Source of the DNA: Dimargaris cristalligena
Lineage: Eukaryota; Kickxellomycota; Dimargaritomycetes; Dimargaritales; Dimargaritaceae
Length of the DNA stretch: 34,700 nucleotides
Assembly: GCA_027576995.1 (NCBI GenBank)
Contig: JANBQC010000254.1
Coordinates: 1 to 34,700, forward strand
Reading direction: 5' to 3'
Part shown: positions 11,601 through 23,594 of the stretch, piece by piece
Numbering within the stretch: the stretch's first letter is position 1
Layout: each line of letters starts with the position of its first letter
Translations under genes and position numbers: made by a program
Notes under the pieces: generated by a model
What the model was told of the DNA's origin: nothing
Seen by the model: only the letters and a program-made list of their open reading frames with translations
Database searches by the model: none

Positions 11601-13930
11601 TGCTTCGCTAGAACCAGCTGCTCAAAGCTCGATATAATTGGAAGATGAGCAACAGGCCAGAGCAGTCCACCCTTCTTCTTCAAAAAGCAATACAATAATG
11701 GCCCGCACATTCAATTAGACCAGCTACTAATATGCGTCCCGGCCACCACTCTTCCCCCACCGATAAACTCTGTCTACCGAGTCCGATAACATCCGTCCTA
11801 CCCAAGGCAGCCACAGGCGGCTAGTACTTTCCCCCAGCTAGAACCGCTTTAGGTAGTGCAGTGGTGGGCACTGTACGACTACCGCCCCTTTTCCCTGCCA
11901 TGGCTAATTAGTCATCGCGACGCTGGCTGTAATATCCACCCTTACAGCCATGAGCCAGTCCATGTCGATTTTTTATTGCTAGTAAAGATATAGGGGATGC
12001 AGTGAATGTAGCAAATATCGAAGTATTATCGGAAGGTGGCAGTGCAGCTGCTAGGCCCTTCCCATTACCTAAAATTACCATATTGCACAGTTCTTTATAT
12101 TCGTTGCCCTATCAACAAGTGCGGATTGTACCCATTAGAAGGGCAATGAGCAGTTCAGCCTCCACCAGACATGTGGTCGTCAATAGTCCTATCGGAACAC
12201 TAGTAGTGAAGGGACTAGGTTCGATTTGGTGTAACCTCAACCGGGTACATCCTACTTGCCGAGATCATCACTACGTTGGGGCAGCCAAAAAGGCGTCGGA
12301 GAATTATAAGTCAATATGAAAATTGTCGACACCTTCTCTAGATTTCTGACTATGTACTATTATCAGATGCCAAAAAAAAAGACGGCAAAGAATACGAAAA
12401 CGCGTCGATTGTTCTCCATTCGATCATATTATAACCGCTTAAAAACGGACATTGGTAATCGGCCCGATAGGGGTAGGCCGCCCAACTCAACACCATTCAC
12501 CATCCCAGAGCAGAGTGTATTGGTAATTTTGGAAATATAATTTCAACCGCTCAATGGTGTAGCTGTTAGCTGCCGTGAAACGTCTAGCTGTACTATCGCC
12601 CTATGCAGATCTCGAAAAGACAGTGCGAAGCATTATACCAAACTATGTCTACCTGCCCAAAAACTAGAAAATACATACGAATCATCACTATTGGCAATTG
12701 ATTTCACTGAAATAAACAGGTCCAGTACTTTGGATTTCTGACTGCAACTCCACCATTCTACTCGATATGCATCTTTTAAACGTGAGCCAATTTACTCAAA
12801 AAATCGCATACGTGAGTAGTATAGGTTATCTGACAACAGCAATTGGAGCATAAATAATTGAATATACATCATTGATATCACCCCGCCCGCGTAGCACTCG
12901 CAGCCGACCTATTATTCAATTTAAAAGTGAAAGCCACCCCCCCTAGAATCGCCTACTGGAGGGTTGTGGATGAGAGCCTGTCGGCACTTATCGGGATGAT
13001 ACTACTGAACGTATTACAAGATGGGAATGGATAGTCGGTGAGTAATAATACCTAATAAGATGGTCGGTCTAGCGACTAAAGGCCATTAAGGGAGGACTGT
13101 ATAGTAGATAGTATGTAGCGACAAACTGGCCTCACACCAGGTGAGCTGGGGGCCTTGGTCCTGTAGTGCTAACTTGGCCAAACAATCGACCACGGCTACA
13201 CCGTTAGGTTACGAGTGTGTGTGTGGGGGGGTGGATATAATTAGGTGGTTTACGCTCAAGAAATACTGGAATTTGATATTATTACGTTATCTTAGTAATC
13301 TTTGATTTAGTTGATGATAGCTATTGAGTATCCATTCGAATATTGGATATTCGACAATGATTTGAGCGGATGATCATCCCTTTTACACACTCCCCTAAGA
13401 CATTGGTGATTATCAAACTGCTCTAATAGGTTAAGTGGCAATAGTCGATAGCAATTACTTCCATTTATATCTCAATGTTGGCTTGGACCACGTAATGCGG
13501 GAAAATATAACTGATGGGCCAATGCGTCGCCATCTTGGGTAAGTCTGCGCGTGGGCAGAGGCTAAACAGTAGCTATTCTATAGCCCGGCTGTCTACCTGG
13601 ATATTATGAATAATGTAAGAAAATAATAGGCCTGCCCATTTCAATGATAAATGGTTTCTGTACCTGCCAATGCGTACATCTTGATTGGGGACCCGTTAAC
13701 ACTAACCCCGATGGTGAAAGCGATATGCTCTTATCCGAGGGTCACTTTAACCTAATGGGTGAGAACGAAATTACCAAATTGGTTAAATCGACCCAGCTAC
13801 ATCGTTGGGCAATTTAACCTACAATACCATCTTGTCCAACCAGATACGTAATAGTGGTTTTCAATTTTGTCGAAAATCCCACAGCCGCTTTTTCTTCCAG
13901 CCTGATTTGCATCGGGACCTACTCATTATC

Positions 13931-13951
13931 GGGGATGGACAGTCCATCCCC
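13931..13951. repeat. perfect 21-base palindrome (10-base arms, 1-base centre)
   Basis: Arms GGGGATGGAC (13931-13940) and GTCCATCCCC (13942-13951) are exact reverse complements around a single A. It has no loop long enough for a normal hairpin, so it is more like a dimeric protein-binding site or a cruciform seed than an RNA stem. No neighbouring gene explains it. Confidence 0.7.
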
Positions 13952-16900
13952 ACTGGTTGCCATATACTCTGGGATAATTCACAGTCAAGCGCACTGGGGA
14001 TAAGGGCAAATCATCTACCGAAAAAAAGACTTAGGGAAAAAGCCCCTTTCGATGTCACTCAATAGGCCCAATGTTCCGTACTGTTTCACTCAAAGGGAGG
14101 GCAATGTCTAGGTAGATTGCTTGGTTTTTCTTTACGGAACTCGGGGGGCCAATCCAAGGGTCAGCCATCTTTGAAGAAGTCGTGGGGAACATCGGGTTAA
14201 CGAGCACAAGGTTGGGAGGATGGGCGCGAATGTCGAAGACCAAAATAGGAATATGTTTATGGAACATCACTGGATTGCTAGTGCTTACTTATAAACCTAA
14301 ATGTTATATGGGAGTATGGATTGCTCCAGCAAAAAAAAAATGTGGCGAGGCGGGAAATATACCAATTGATAGAATATTATTCGGGTCGGGATTCAGCATC
14401 GTCAAGTATTGTATGGATGGCTATTGAGTCTTGTGTCTTTAATGGTTTTGGTCAAAGATTATCTTTCCAGACGGGAATTATATTTACTATCAAGTACAAG
14501 GGACATTATGACTAACGTGCCCATTTAAAAACACCCTAGAAAACATGTTACTGTAGCATCAACTGACACGACTGGGTGTAAAAAAGATGCAATAAAAGGA
14601 AAGGAATATCTTGGGATATCGGGGGCAATATTTTCCGGTGTATAATTGGGGGTTTGTCCACAGTCCGTCCATCACTCTATGAGCTACCCTGATTTACGCC
14701 AAGCTGCGGGGTTACTGCCCTTGCTGTGGACTATCCAAATGAGAAGCACATAGTAGCACAAAATGGGGCTTATCGCTAAATAAGTTCACTTCAGAATAAA
14801 AATAGAAATAGAAGTAGAGGCCAAGACGATCTTGGCGGGCACATATAGTGAGGTGTTTCTATAGATGATTCTTTCCCAGTCAAATCTGGCTCCGTATTTA
14901 TAAATAACAAGAAATGGTATACCCAAAAAGAGATGTGATTAGCCAACGGGAAACACCAGTAGCTGGGCAGAAGAGTTAGGTACTGCACATTATATTTTTA
15001 TTTTGAAGATTTCGATAGTCGAGTATGCCCCCCGCCTTCAATTAGCGGCACATCGTGAAAGAAATCCGGTACGTTTGGCATTTTATTCCTGGCCGGTGTG
15101 GCTCGCCCCTCGAAGCTTGAGGTCCCAGATAATATTTACACTCCCCCTCTTCCGGAAATGGCCGTTGATATGGCCAAAAAAACTTGTTGCCACTCGCCTA
15201 AACAGGTTTGGTTCCTCCGCCTTGCACCCACCAATTACAACCATTCGTTCCCAGGAACTGCCGATGTCACAGTCTTGCATTATTAAAACGGGTGAAAACA
15301 GTAGCCACCCTTTCCCCTACATTCGCTATTGCATAGCTACGCCCACTCGCATGGTTATTATCGAGACCTTCCACTCCCGAGTGAATGGGTCAGGGGGGTG
15401 ATGATTAGTGAGCCGGGCTGCGCTCGATGTAGGTGGAACCACTTTCAGTGTGCCCGGCTGCCGTGGCACTTCCGTGATATCTGCCCCTAGATGTTTAGAG
15501 GTGGTCAGACCTTTCAAGAACAACATCGGGTGTCAACTTTTGGTGGCGACGTCTAGGTCAGAAATTCACTGCCATTTATCCGATCCGGGAGCCCGAGAAT
15601 GCGGGTCGGTCCCCTACTTGGTACACCCCTGCGGGCCGCGCGGACCGTTGTGGGTAACACGCTGATGCAGTCCGACAAACAATGATCCAACTCAGCGTGG
15701 CGGACTATGTAATGAGACAGTGCGGGCTCTATCTAGTGGAACCGGTGCTGAACTGGAGCATTCTCCGACCTTCAGTATAAACCACCTATGCACTCATACT
15801 CGCGCTGAGCTATGATTAGGAAATGAATAGACGTGCTTCACACTAATACCCCTACTTTAGTCGTCCTTCACCAAAAACTAAACCTTCATCGCTTTTCTTA
15901 TTACGCAGGCTTCCCAAATTCACCTATTTGGTTCAACAGTCGGCTCGGGGACTTTTATTTTGTCATCCGCCAAGGCCAAAGCAAACGTGATAGTGAAGAG
16001 AGAAGGTGGATAATTCTGCCGGGATTCAAGCCATCCACTATTCTATTCTCAGCCGAATGAACCCGATGTATGACCGGTAGGCCTCTTTTTTAAGTGAACT
16101 ATAATACCTGCCGCATAAATGACGGGGACAGCCTCCCCGGGGTGAGTATCGACGTGGTTCTCAGCATTTGCATTTGCAGCAAGTCAGAGTATTAAAGCAG
16201 GTGGTGCTATTATATTAATTCTGGCCGAGGTTGGGTGATCAAGGCGAGGTTTAAAGCCCCGTTCCACCTATACAATTGGAGGGGGTTTACCCCCATCCAA
16301 CCTATGACTACACGCAGCGAGTGGTTGGGGACAGTGTGCTATACTTTAAACCCCTTAAACGTAGTCGTATCCCATTTGTAGATATTTGGACATTCCCCGC
16401 CAATCTAGGCAGGGAGGTAGGGAGGGATACCATTCCAGGGAGTTGCTCGTCCATGATAGTCTGCCACTCCTTCTTGGTGCTCTTTAATCCCATGGGGCGA
16501 TCCCTCGATGACGCGCCTTGTGAGTGGGACATTCGGATTGTCACCTCTCTCCTCTTCCTTGGGCTCTTAATATGGCTACGACCGGTATAGGTGGACTAAA
16601 GCCCTGTTGCACTGTCGTTTAGTAATAGCCATTTTTATAACGCCGTTAATCTACGCCACTATACACCGGTGGATTGTTGTTGACCAGACCTAAATACAGA
16701 GCCCGCCGCTTACTGTAGGGGAGTGAGTATAATCTGTCAAGCAATCAATACGGATGTTAGTTTTCCACTTCGGACCGTGCCATAGTTTTCTCCCCTCTCG
16801 CTCATTCCTCCGCTTAACCAGCCTCCGGTGGCCATGTAGTCATCCGCCGATTGTACACAATCGACTAGTGCAGTGGATGCCCATCGGTCGATACTTTCAT

Positions 16901-17112
16901 CATTCGGGGCGCGTCACCCTCCAGTGTGAACTAAATCTACCCTCCCATTCCCTCCTTTCCTTTTTAGCCGCACTGCCAACTGAGCCACTTGGGGAACGAC
17001 CGAGTTGCATAACTTCGCCTAAGGGTCTTCTTTGGTGGATGTACACTCACCTTCATTAATTGAAATCTAAATCTAAGTCTATTTATTTATACCCATCTAA
17101 CCACCTATCCAA

Positions 17113-17136
17113 ATATATATATGTATATATATATAT
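17113..17136. repeat. AT dinucleotide microsatellite
   Basis: Alternating AT run interrupted by one G at 17123. It lies in the pyrimidine-rich upstream part of the spacer before the BED-finger gene. Confidence 0.85.
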
Positions 17137-18872
17137 CTATCGAAGGCCCTTCCCTTCAATATGGGATTACCTAGTTATTCGGATTCTCTTTTCATTGGGT
17201 ATTTGTAGTGGTCCCGCCCTGTGCGATATTCCCTTTGCCAAACTTTACTTGTACCCCAGTGCTACGATCGTCATATCCCTCTTTTTACTTTCCCTATTTT
17301 AATTTTATGCACGCACTTCTTGAATTTTTTCGCTCTTCCTTCTTCCGTCCTACTCCTTCATCTTCGCAGTGGTGACCTTACCTCCTTCGCACACTCGTCC
17401 GTAACTTTTTCTCAACCGGGCGTACTATAGTACTTCCACACTTTCTGCTTTACTTGAGCATTGGCCACTGTCCGGCAGTTTGCTCTTCTCCATCACTTTT
17501 CGTATATATATCTTGTGATGGATAATCCACTTTGGTGTCATATCATGCCATTATATTCTTACTACTTCGTCTCCCCTGATGCCAGAAACTAGCTGTTTAC
17601 GAGCCGCACTTCACCGAAACCTCGCCCAGGCTCATATTTTTGATATTTTACATTGGTGCCTATTACTATAGTCGTATTTGTTTATACATATATACATATC
17701 ATATTTTTATTTAGCTACCCACTCACCACTATCGATTTTGAACAAAGGATTCTACCCGTAGAACCATTGCATAAAAAATCGGCATTGCGCTACGGTAGGC
17801 GCTATCTTGAACTTTCCAACATCGTCGACTGCTACACCCAAGCCCACTCCCTCAATTGCCCGGATACCAACCAAGTCCCGTTTTGACCAGCTTTTGTCAA
17901 TTCCCGGATACCCAGCTCTTCAATTTTTCCAGTCTTCGGTTAACTTGCTTCCCATTACGCCTATCTGACAGGGTTGCGCATTCTTCTACCGAATACCCCG
18001 TTTGATCGAACTATATACAAACATATATATATTCCTGGAGCTTAATCCTTTCAATTCTGGCTCCTCCCTTTTAAAACTCCCATTCCCATCTCAACAGCCT
18101 TTACCGACTACTCATTGTGAACAATTAGAGCCTGTTCTTCACTGCTCAACTGAAACGAATACGACCAGCCGGATTGAGTGGTCCAATATAGTCCGCCCCG
18201 TATTAATTTGTCAGTCTCACCGCACTGGAGCTGCTTGTGCTTGCGTGCAAGTGTGTACGTGTAAGTGTGTGAGTGCGCCTTCAACAGCGGGGCAGCTACG
18301 TATCGCGATTTCTCCTATTCTCTACTGATCTGCATGAACCTTACCTTTCATATTAACATTTTAGCTGCCGGCCCATCCAACTTCCATTTTTGGTTTGTAA
18401 GATATCACTATTCGCTAATTTAGCCTGATACTTCCGCTATCTCCATCAAGTCTCTTTCACTATACCTGGGCTTTATCTTTGAATCTAGTATCTTAATCAC
18501 TTTTATGTTCTTGCCAGTGATTTGCTCACCACACGGGTACCCTATCTATTCTCATACTTCATTTACTTTTATGCAATCTTGGTCAACATTGATCTGTAGA
18601 ATAGGTCCTTCCCCGGTTCTTTTAAACCCCTAGAGATCTGTAACCATTTGTCACTGTACACTATTTTTAAGTCTGTTTTTTTACGGATCATTCAGCACTG
18701 TACCTTCTATCATTTCCCACATTCAACCATCGCATTATACGCCCGCTAGTCATATCTATTCCATCTTTTGCATCACCAAACTTTCGATTTTCCAGTCTAG
18801 GCGATTCCATCACCCACCCCTTTTTTTTTATTTCACTCGGAGGCCCATTCCCCATCAACAACGTCACCCGTA

Positions 18873-20525
18873 ATGGTCAACCCCTCCCACCCCCTACGCG
18901 AACTATTCGAATCCAACGGCCAATTTTCTATTTGCCGCTGGTGCCATAAACGGTTTGAATACAAGAAGCGTGGCGATAAACTCAAAATTCCCGAAATCAA
19001 TGGGCTGTGCCAACACATTCGGGACGAGTGTGCGCCCCATAACCGCCACCCGGATATTATCAACGTGGCCACGGTGAATCGCCCCCGGTCGCTGGCCTAC
19101 ATTAAGTGTCGGCGGGACCAGACGAAAACCTGGACCTGGCCCATTCTAAGGGATCACCCCCTGGCCCATCTCGACGAAAGCCGGCGGGAGCAAGTGGCGG
19201 CCTTGGCTAACGAGGCTCTCCAGGGCGTTGAAGCAGAAGTTGCCGCTATGGTGAGAATCGGTACCATTCCGACTCAGCAAATGGATCCCCGGGCCTTGTC
19301 CTCCGATATTATCGGGCATCATGGGGAGACCAGTCCACGGTCGTCGGATCCTTCGCCCCTAATCGCCGGTATGTCTTTAGGCTACGGACACCAACTCGCG
19401 TCGAGTACGGTCAATCCTGCCTCGCACGGGTTCAGCGGGGAAATGAAAACCAGCTTTCAATCGACCCCTGTCCCCTCCACTGGGCACTCGGGACTCCAAT
19501 CCTACGTTTCTGGCCAACCTATACAACTTGCCAGTCCATCATTTCCGCTGCATCCCGCGAGAACTGATCATTTGCCGTCAACCTACCCCCATGCCCACTC
19601 CATCCCGGCTTACCAACCTATAACTGCCCCCCCTCACCCCGGCCTAACCGCCGGCGGATACTCCCAACATCTCATATATCAACAACTTGCTAACCGAAGT
19701 TCATCCGCGATGCACGAATCCCGACCCGCTCAGCGACGACGACTTAATAGTGCCGCCGCGATACCCACCCTGGCCACAGCCACACCTGTCGAACCGCCTA
19801 GTGGTCCCTACCTGTCCCAACCGACCCTCGTCATGCCTACCGCGGCGAACACCTCCGTAAACCCCGCCATGGTATGCCCCACCCCACAAGCGCTCCAATT
19901 CCCCGAAGGTTTACCCGGTTACCAACGGGACCCATGGGGCCGAGTGGTCGCTCCGTGGAGTGAACACGATAGCCGCCGGCTCCACATGGCCCTACTCCGA
20001 CTGGGTATCCGTTTAGGTATCCGGTTGGACGACCTAACGTCCGATGCCATGCGCGAGTTTGTGAAAGTTCTGCAGCCTCGGGCCGAAATTTACCCCGCCC
20101 ACCAGTGGATCCTGGAACCCCATGTGGTCGGCACTTCCGTACCCGTGTCCGCTTCCAGGTCCGAGGATTCCACACTGGTCCCGACGCCGGCCACAGCGCC
20201 CTCCTTCACCTCGATTGCGCTGACGATGGCAGCAGCAGCGGCGGCCTCGGCTACGGCCCCCGTCCCGACTTCCAACGGGGGTCCCCACCCGATGGTTCAC
20301 GACAGCAGTATAGCCATGTCCAGCCGCACGACCAGCGGGGGTGGGGGTTTAACCATCCCACTGGGCCCGGCCCCAGCGGCCCACGGGGAGCAAGTCTTTA
20401 TTGGGCAATTTAATTTCTCCATCGACTTTAGCGGTGGCGGACCCCAGCCTAGTGAAGCGGGAGAAGGTGATGGCCACAGTGAGGAAGAGAGCGATACGGA
20501 TTCAGATGAAGATCACGAAGCATAG
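18873..20525 (+). CDS. BED-type zinc-finger protein with hAT-transposase-like segment and acidic tail, possibly domesticated
   Basis: Predicted DNA-binding protein of 550 residues in one exon. The N-terminus carries a BED-finger pattern: Cys21 and Cys24 (CRWC), then His48 and Cys53 (HIRDEC), giving C-x2-C-x23-H-x4-C after a hydrophobic/aromatic lead. Residues about 110-350 are low-complexity, rich in Ser, Pro, His and Ala. Residues about 362-415 (SRRLHMALLRLGIRLGIRL, then AMREFVKVLQPRAEIYPAHQW) resemble the hAT-transposase stretch that reads roughly F-x-x-(L/F)-(L)-x-x-L-N-P-x-Y before the catalytic domain. No RNase H-like catalytic domain or dimerisation domain follows; the protein ends in an Ala/Ser-rich part and an acidic tail (EEESDTDSDEDHEA). 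A transcription-factor-like or architectural role is inferred. ATG at 18873 directly precedes the finger. The gene converges on the next minus-strand gene. The finger is fairly sure, the hAT link less so. Confidence 0.8.
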   Translation: MVNPSHPLRELFESNGQFSICRWCHKRFEYKKRGDKLKIPEINGLCQHIRDECAPHNRHPDIINVATVNRPRSLAYIKCRRDQTKTWTWPILRDHPLAHLDESRREQVAALANEALQGVEAEVAAMVRIGTIPTQQMDPRALSSDIIGHHGETSPRSSDPSPLIAGMSLGYGHQLASSTVNPASHGFSGEMKTSFQSTPVPSTGHSGLQSYVSGQPIQLASPSFPLHPARTDHLPSTYPHAHSIPAYQPITAPPHPGLTAGGYSQHLIYQQLANRSSSAMHESRPAQRRRLNSAAAIPTLATATPVEPPSGPYLSQPTLVMPTAANTSVNPAMVCPTPQALQFPEGLPGYQRDPWGRVVAPWSEHDSRRLHMALLRLGIRLGIRLDDLTSDAMREFVKVLQPRAEIYPAHQWILEPHVVGTSVPVSASRSEDSTLVPTPATAPSFTSIALTMAAAAAASATAPVPTSNGGPHPMVHDSSIAMSSRTTSGGGGLTIPLGPAPAAHGEQVFIGQFNFSIDFSGGGPQPSEAGEGDGHSEEESDTDSDEDHEA

Positions 20526-20960
20526 TCCGAAATGGACGACTAAAAGAGTCCTTTTCGTTGGCAACAATTGCTCCATAGGAAAATACGTATATATCCAACC
20601 CATTTATCATGTTTAGTAGTAAATCAATTAAATCGTAGATCATTCCCCTGTCTATCTATAATTATGATTTTTCCTGATTGTTTTCAATCACTGTTACCTA
20701 GGCGGTGTTGCTACTATATAATTGGTCAATGTTTTAAATGTGTAAAAAGGAAATGATATTAATAGGAAAACCAATGATTCACTGCGATTGGGCCAAGGGC
20801 TATGTTAATTGTCAAAGTGGGGGAGGTGCCCATGCACCGGTAAGATTAATAGAATGCCAATGTATAATGTTCGTCCCGGGTATATCCCGAAAATACCAAG
20901 GCCTTCAGACACATGCCACGAATTATAAACCAATTCCCCGCCTGGACTTCGTGACACCAT
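20526..20960. other. convergent 3'-end spacer
   Basis: Short AT-rich spacer between the plus-strand BED-finger gene and the minus-strand unknown gene. It should contain both 3' UTRs and terminators. I see no exact AATAAA near either stop codon. Confidence 0.6.
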
Positions 20961-22445
20961 TTAATTGAAATAGTAGAGCCGTCCGACAAGCCGACCGGCG
21001 TTAGTCAAATAGAAGGCCGAATACTTAAATAACCAGCTACTGCAGGAATCCGTAGACGTGGCAAGACTGGCCACCCGATCTTCCAACCAATCCACGGTCG
21101 CCTTCCAGCCGAGCATCCGTGCACAGTAAAGTAGAGCTGATGTCGTATCGCTGTACGGGCGGGTCAGCGGCAAAAGCGCCTCAGCCAGGGCGTAATTTCT
21201 ATACTGCAGGGCGGTCATCAAGCCCACCGACAGTTCCATAGGCGATAGTTCGGTGTTATCCAACATGGCCTGATGGGTGCTTTGCACCAGTTGGAAACTC
21301 CCCCGTCGGGCCAAGGGAAATACGACCGCCGCGATTAAAGTATCGCCGAATTCGAACTTCATGTTTTCCTGCCACTGACGCTGGACCATACTGACCATGG
21401 ATTGGCCCGATCGAAAGGGAATCCAGTCCCGGCTAAGCTGCAAATGTGTCACGGTACCGGCGAGATCCAGGTACGGGCCCGGGATCCAGCGGTCCATTTG
21501 GCGGTGTAGGGCATTATGAAACGCCTCACTGGTGAAATACCGGGCGGCCCGGGTGAGGTGGCTGAACGAACCCCGCTGGGCTTGGAACAGGAGGGGATAA
21601 AATGCTTCGAGCATGGTATCATCCAAGTTATCCAGGTCGAGCATGTAGCCCGCCTTACGGAAGGTTTCCAACACGGACTCCAGTTTCAACACGGTCTGCC
21701 GGATGCTGAGGTCCTGGGCGTCGTTCGGGTGGGGGGAGGCAGGGCTACGGTTGGGGTTGGGCATCTGGCTCGCCGGAAGCGGTTTCCCCGCTAAAGTGAA
21801 GCCGAGTCCCTGGAGTGGGCGGCGAATCACTCCGTTCACGAAGGCCGGTTTAATGTAGCCCTCCACCAACGGGTAGAGTCGGTTAAATAGATCGTCCTCC
21901 TGGGCAGTGCTGATTTCATTGACTCGAACGTAGCCTGCCTTGCGTAGATAGGTGAAGGCCTGGGTTCAATTTTCAGGGGAGAATGGGTTGGTTATGAAGG
22001 GGCAGTGAAGTGGGTGGGGGTTAGAAAAGTGCCCTCTGGATACTCCGGCTAACCACCACTATGGGATCACAAGCCCCATTCGGCAGAAACTTCGACCGGG
22101 GAATTGGCTTTACAGCCTTTTTGGCGTTTTTTAGGGGTACCAATGGCAATGGGTCGCTCAATGCGAGGCTAGTCGGAAGTTCTATCAAAACCATTCACTG
22201 GTTGCGTCACTTACTTCTCGATTATGGGCGATACGCTTGCTAACGACCTCTTCTCGCCACGGGGAATAGCTATAGGCATGTGCCAATTGTTGTTCAAACA
22301 CGCCAATATAAGCCAAGTTAAACTCTGGTTGTTGAGCAGCCGTTACCAACTCGGCCGCCGGAAATTGAGGGTGACCCGGGCCGTACTGGTTAGTCGTGCT
22401 CATGATGGCCAGAGCCCCCGGAATCAATAAAAGACAACTGCGCAT
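20961..22445 (-). CDS. unknown predicted secretory-pathway protein, tandem paralogue A (two exons)
   Basis: I do not recognise the family. Exons 22445-22215 and 21959-20961 (stop TAA) flank a 255-base intron (GAA|GTAAGT ... CCCAG|GCC, phase 0), giving 409 residues. The N-terminus MRSCLLLIPGALAIM looks like a short signal peptide. Landmarks shared with paralogue B are FEQQLAHAY and KRIAHNR at the end of exon 1, QEDDLFNRLYPLVEGYIK (97-114), LDDTMLEAFYPLL near 184, PYLDLA, PLARRGS, YC...GW and SAFYLTNAGRLVGRLYY at the C-terminus. Two cysteines near 356 and 384 are also conserved in B and could form a disulfide. The body looks helical without transmembrane segments. The start is set by the leader sequence: the frame is open upstream and an in-frame ATG at 22566 exists, but a TATA box at 22595-22604 lies only about 30 bases before it. 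Confidence 0.85.
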
Positions 22446-22594
22446 GGTGGGTGCTGATCGACTTAACGACACTTCGATTGGGCGATTTAGAACTGTTGAG
22501 TCGATGCGCTGGGTAAAGTTAGCCGGCCAACCTCGAGTTAAGTAAGGTACAGTAGTAGAATGAATCATATTCACCAGACCGTATGTCCTGCTGG

Positions 22595-22604
22595 CTTTAT
22601 ATAG
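22595..22604 (-). promoter_or_regulatory. TATA box of paralogue A
   Basis: CTATATAAAG on the minus strand, 150 bases before the chosen ATG (22445). The same ten bases, also preceded by A, occur upstream of paralogue B. Confidence 0.65.
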
Positions 22605-23594
22605 TTTTGCAGTGATTTTCAATGGCCTATCTCAATCCCATTACGCGGGCCCTAGTAATACTGGATTCTAAGCTAAAAATAAATAAATAATGACTGGTTA
22701 AAATGGCATTTGACGAGGCGCCTATCATTGTTAGGTGGGGGTTACCTGCCCCAGTTCCACAGGTTTGACCAGGACTGGTCTTCCGAATACCAACTTTAAT
22801 TAACCGCGACCCTCATTCCACAAAGCATAACTACCATCCAAGGGTTTGCCTGGGCTATTAATAGTAACCCGCTAGCCCCATTTACCATTTTAATGTATGT
22901 AGTGTTACACATTGGTTTAAAGCCCCGTTAGTTATCGGCGGATAGTGGGCTGGGCCAGAGTGCAAACTTTAGACAAATAGAGGCTTTTAGGGTTTCCCCT
23001 TTCGCTTTATCGGATATGCTCCGGCGCCATTGCGACACCCAAAGAGGGCGAGTGATTAATTTGGGTGTTCCGATATATCGACTAACCGAAAACCCCCTCT
23101 AATAGACACTCTAACGACTTGGATTTCCACCCACCCGATTAAGGTGCAGCCGAGGTTATACAACCCTTTTTGACCCCCTCAGCACGGGATACTTCATTAA
23201 CACTTGCGGCTACACCCATTTCACCCGGCTGTCAAAATTCCACTATATTCCTAAATTATAGAGCTATTCCGTCACTTGACATATTTTAATATTTTAGTTA
23301 TATATAGTGGGGATAAAACACTAATCTATTCCTGCCCAGGCGATGTTGTCCGCCCACAACTCGAGTACCTATTGCAAGTAGGCTGTCTTAGCCATACTTT
23401 AGTATTATTCTTTCTTGGGTCGGGTCCTATGATCGGGTTAGAAAACCCCTGTAATAAAAAGACGCGACTTTGTTGATAATAAGCTAGCAGAGTGAGTTTT
23501 GAGAAGTTACATATAGCACTAGCTAAAAAAACACCCACGAAAACCTTTCTTCTTTTTAAAAGCCACCATACCGACTATTTAACAACCCGAATTC
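22605..23594. other. spacer between the tandem paralogues
   Basis: About 1 kb holding the distal promoter of paralogue A and the 3' flank of paralogue B. No coding sequence or degenerate third copy of the family is visible. Confidence 0.6.

Larger units (their letters stand above)
8651..18872. other. gene-poor spacer of about 10 kb
   Basis: No reading frame longer than 132 codons and no recognisable protein, tRNA, rRNA or transposon coding sequence was found on either strand. Composition is mixed with ordinary CpG, unlike positions 1-1200. Small features are a run of 11 C at 9687-9697, a perfect palindrome at 13931-13951, and an AT microsatellite at 17113-17136. From about 16.75 kb to 18.87 kb the plus strand becomes pyrimidine-rich, ending with a run of T near 18820-18832 just before the BED-finger gene; this part is probably that gene's promoter and 5' UTR. 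Non-coding RNA or short spliced genes cannot be excluded by eye. Confidence 0.6.

Noticed and set aside
12002..12319. 105-codon plus-strand open frame with a weak resemblance to a methyltransferase N-terminus
   Set aside because: The resemblance is only a few residues (SPIGTLVVKG) and no catalytic motif follows.
15003..15401. 132-codon plus-strand open frame in the gene desert
   Set aside because: No domain, overlapping frames in the same region are similarly open, and there is no coding signal.
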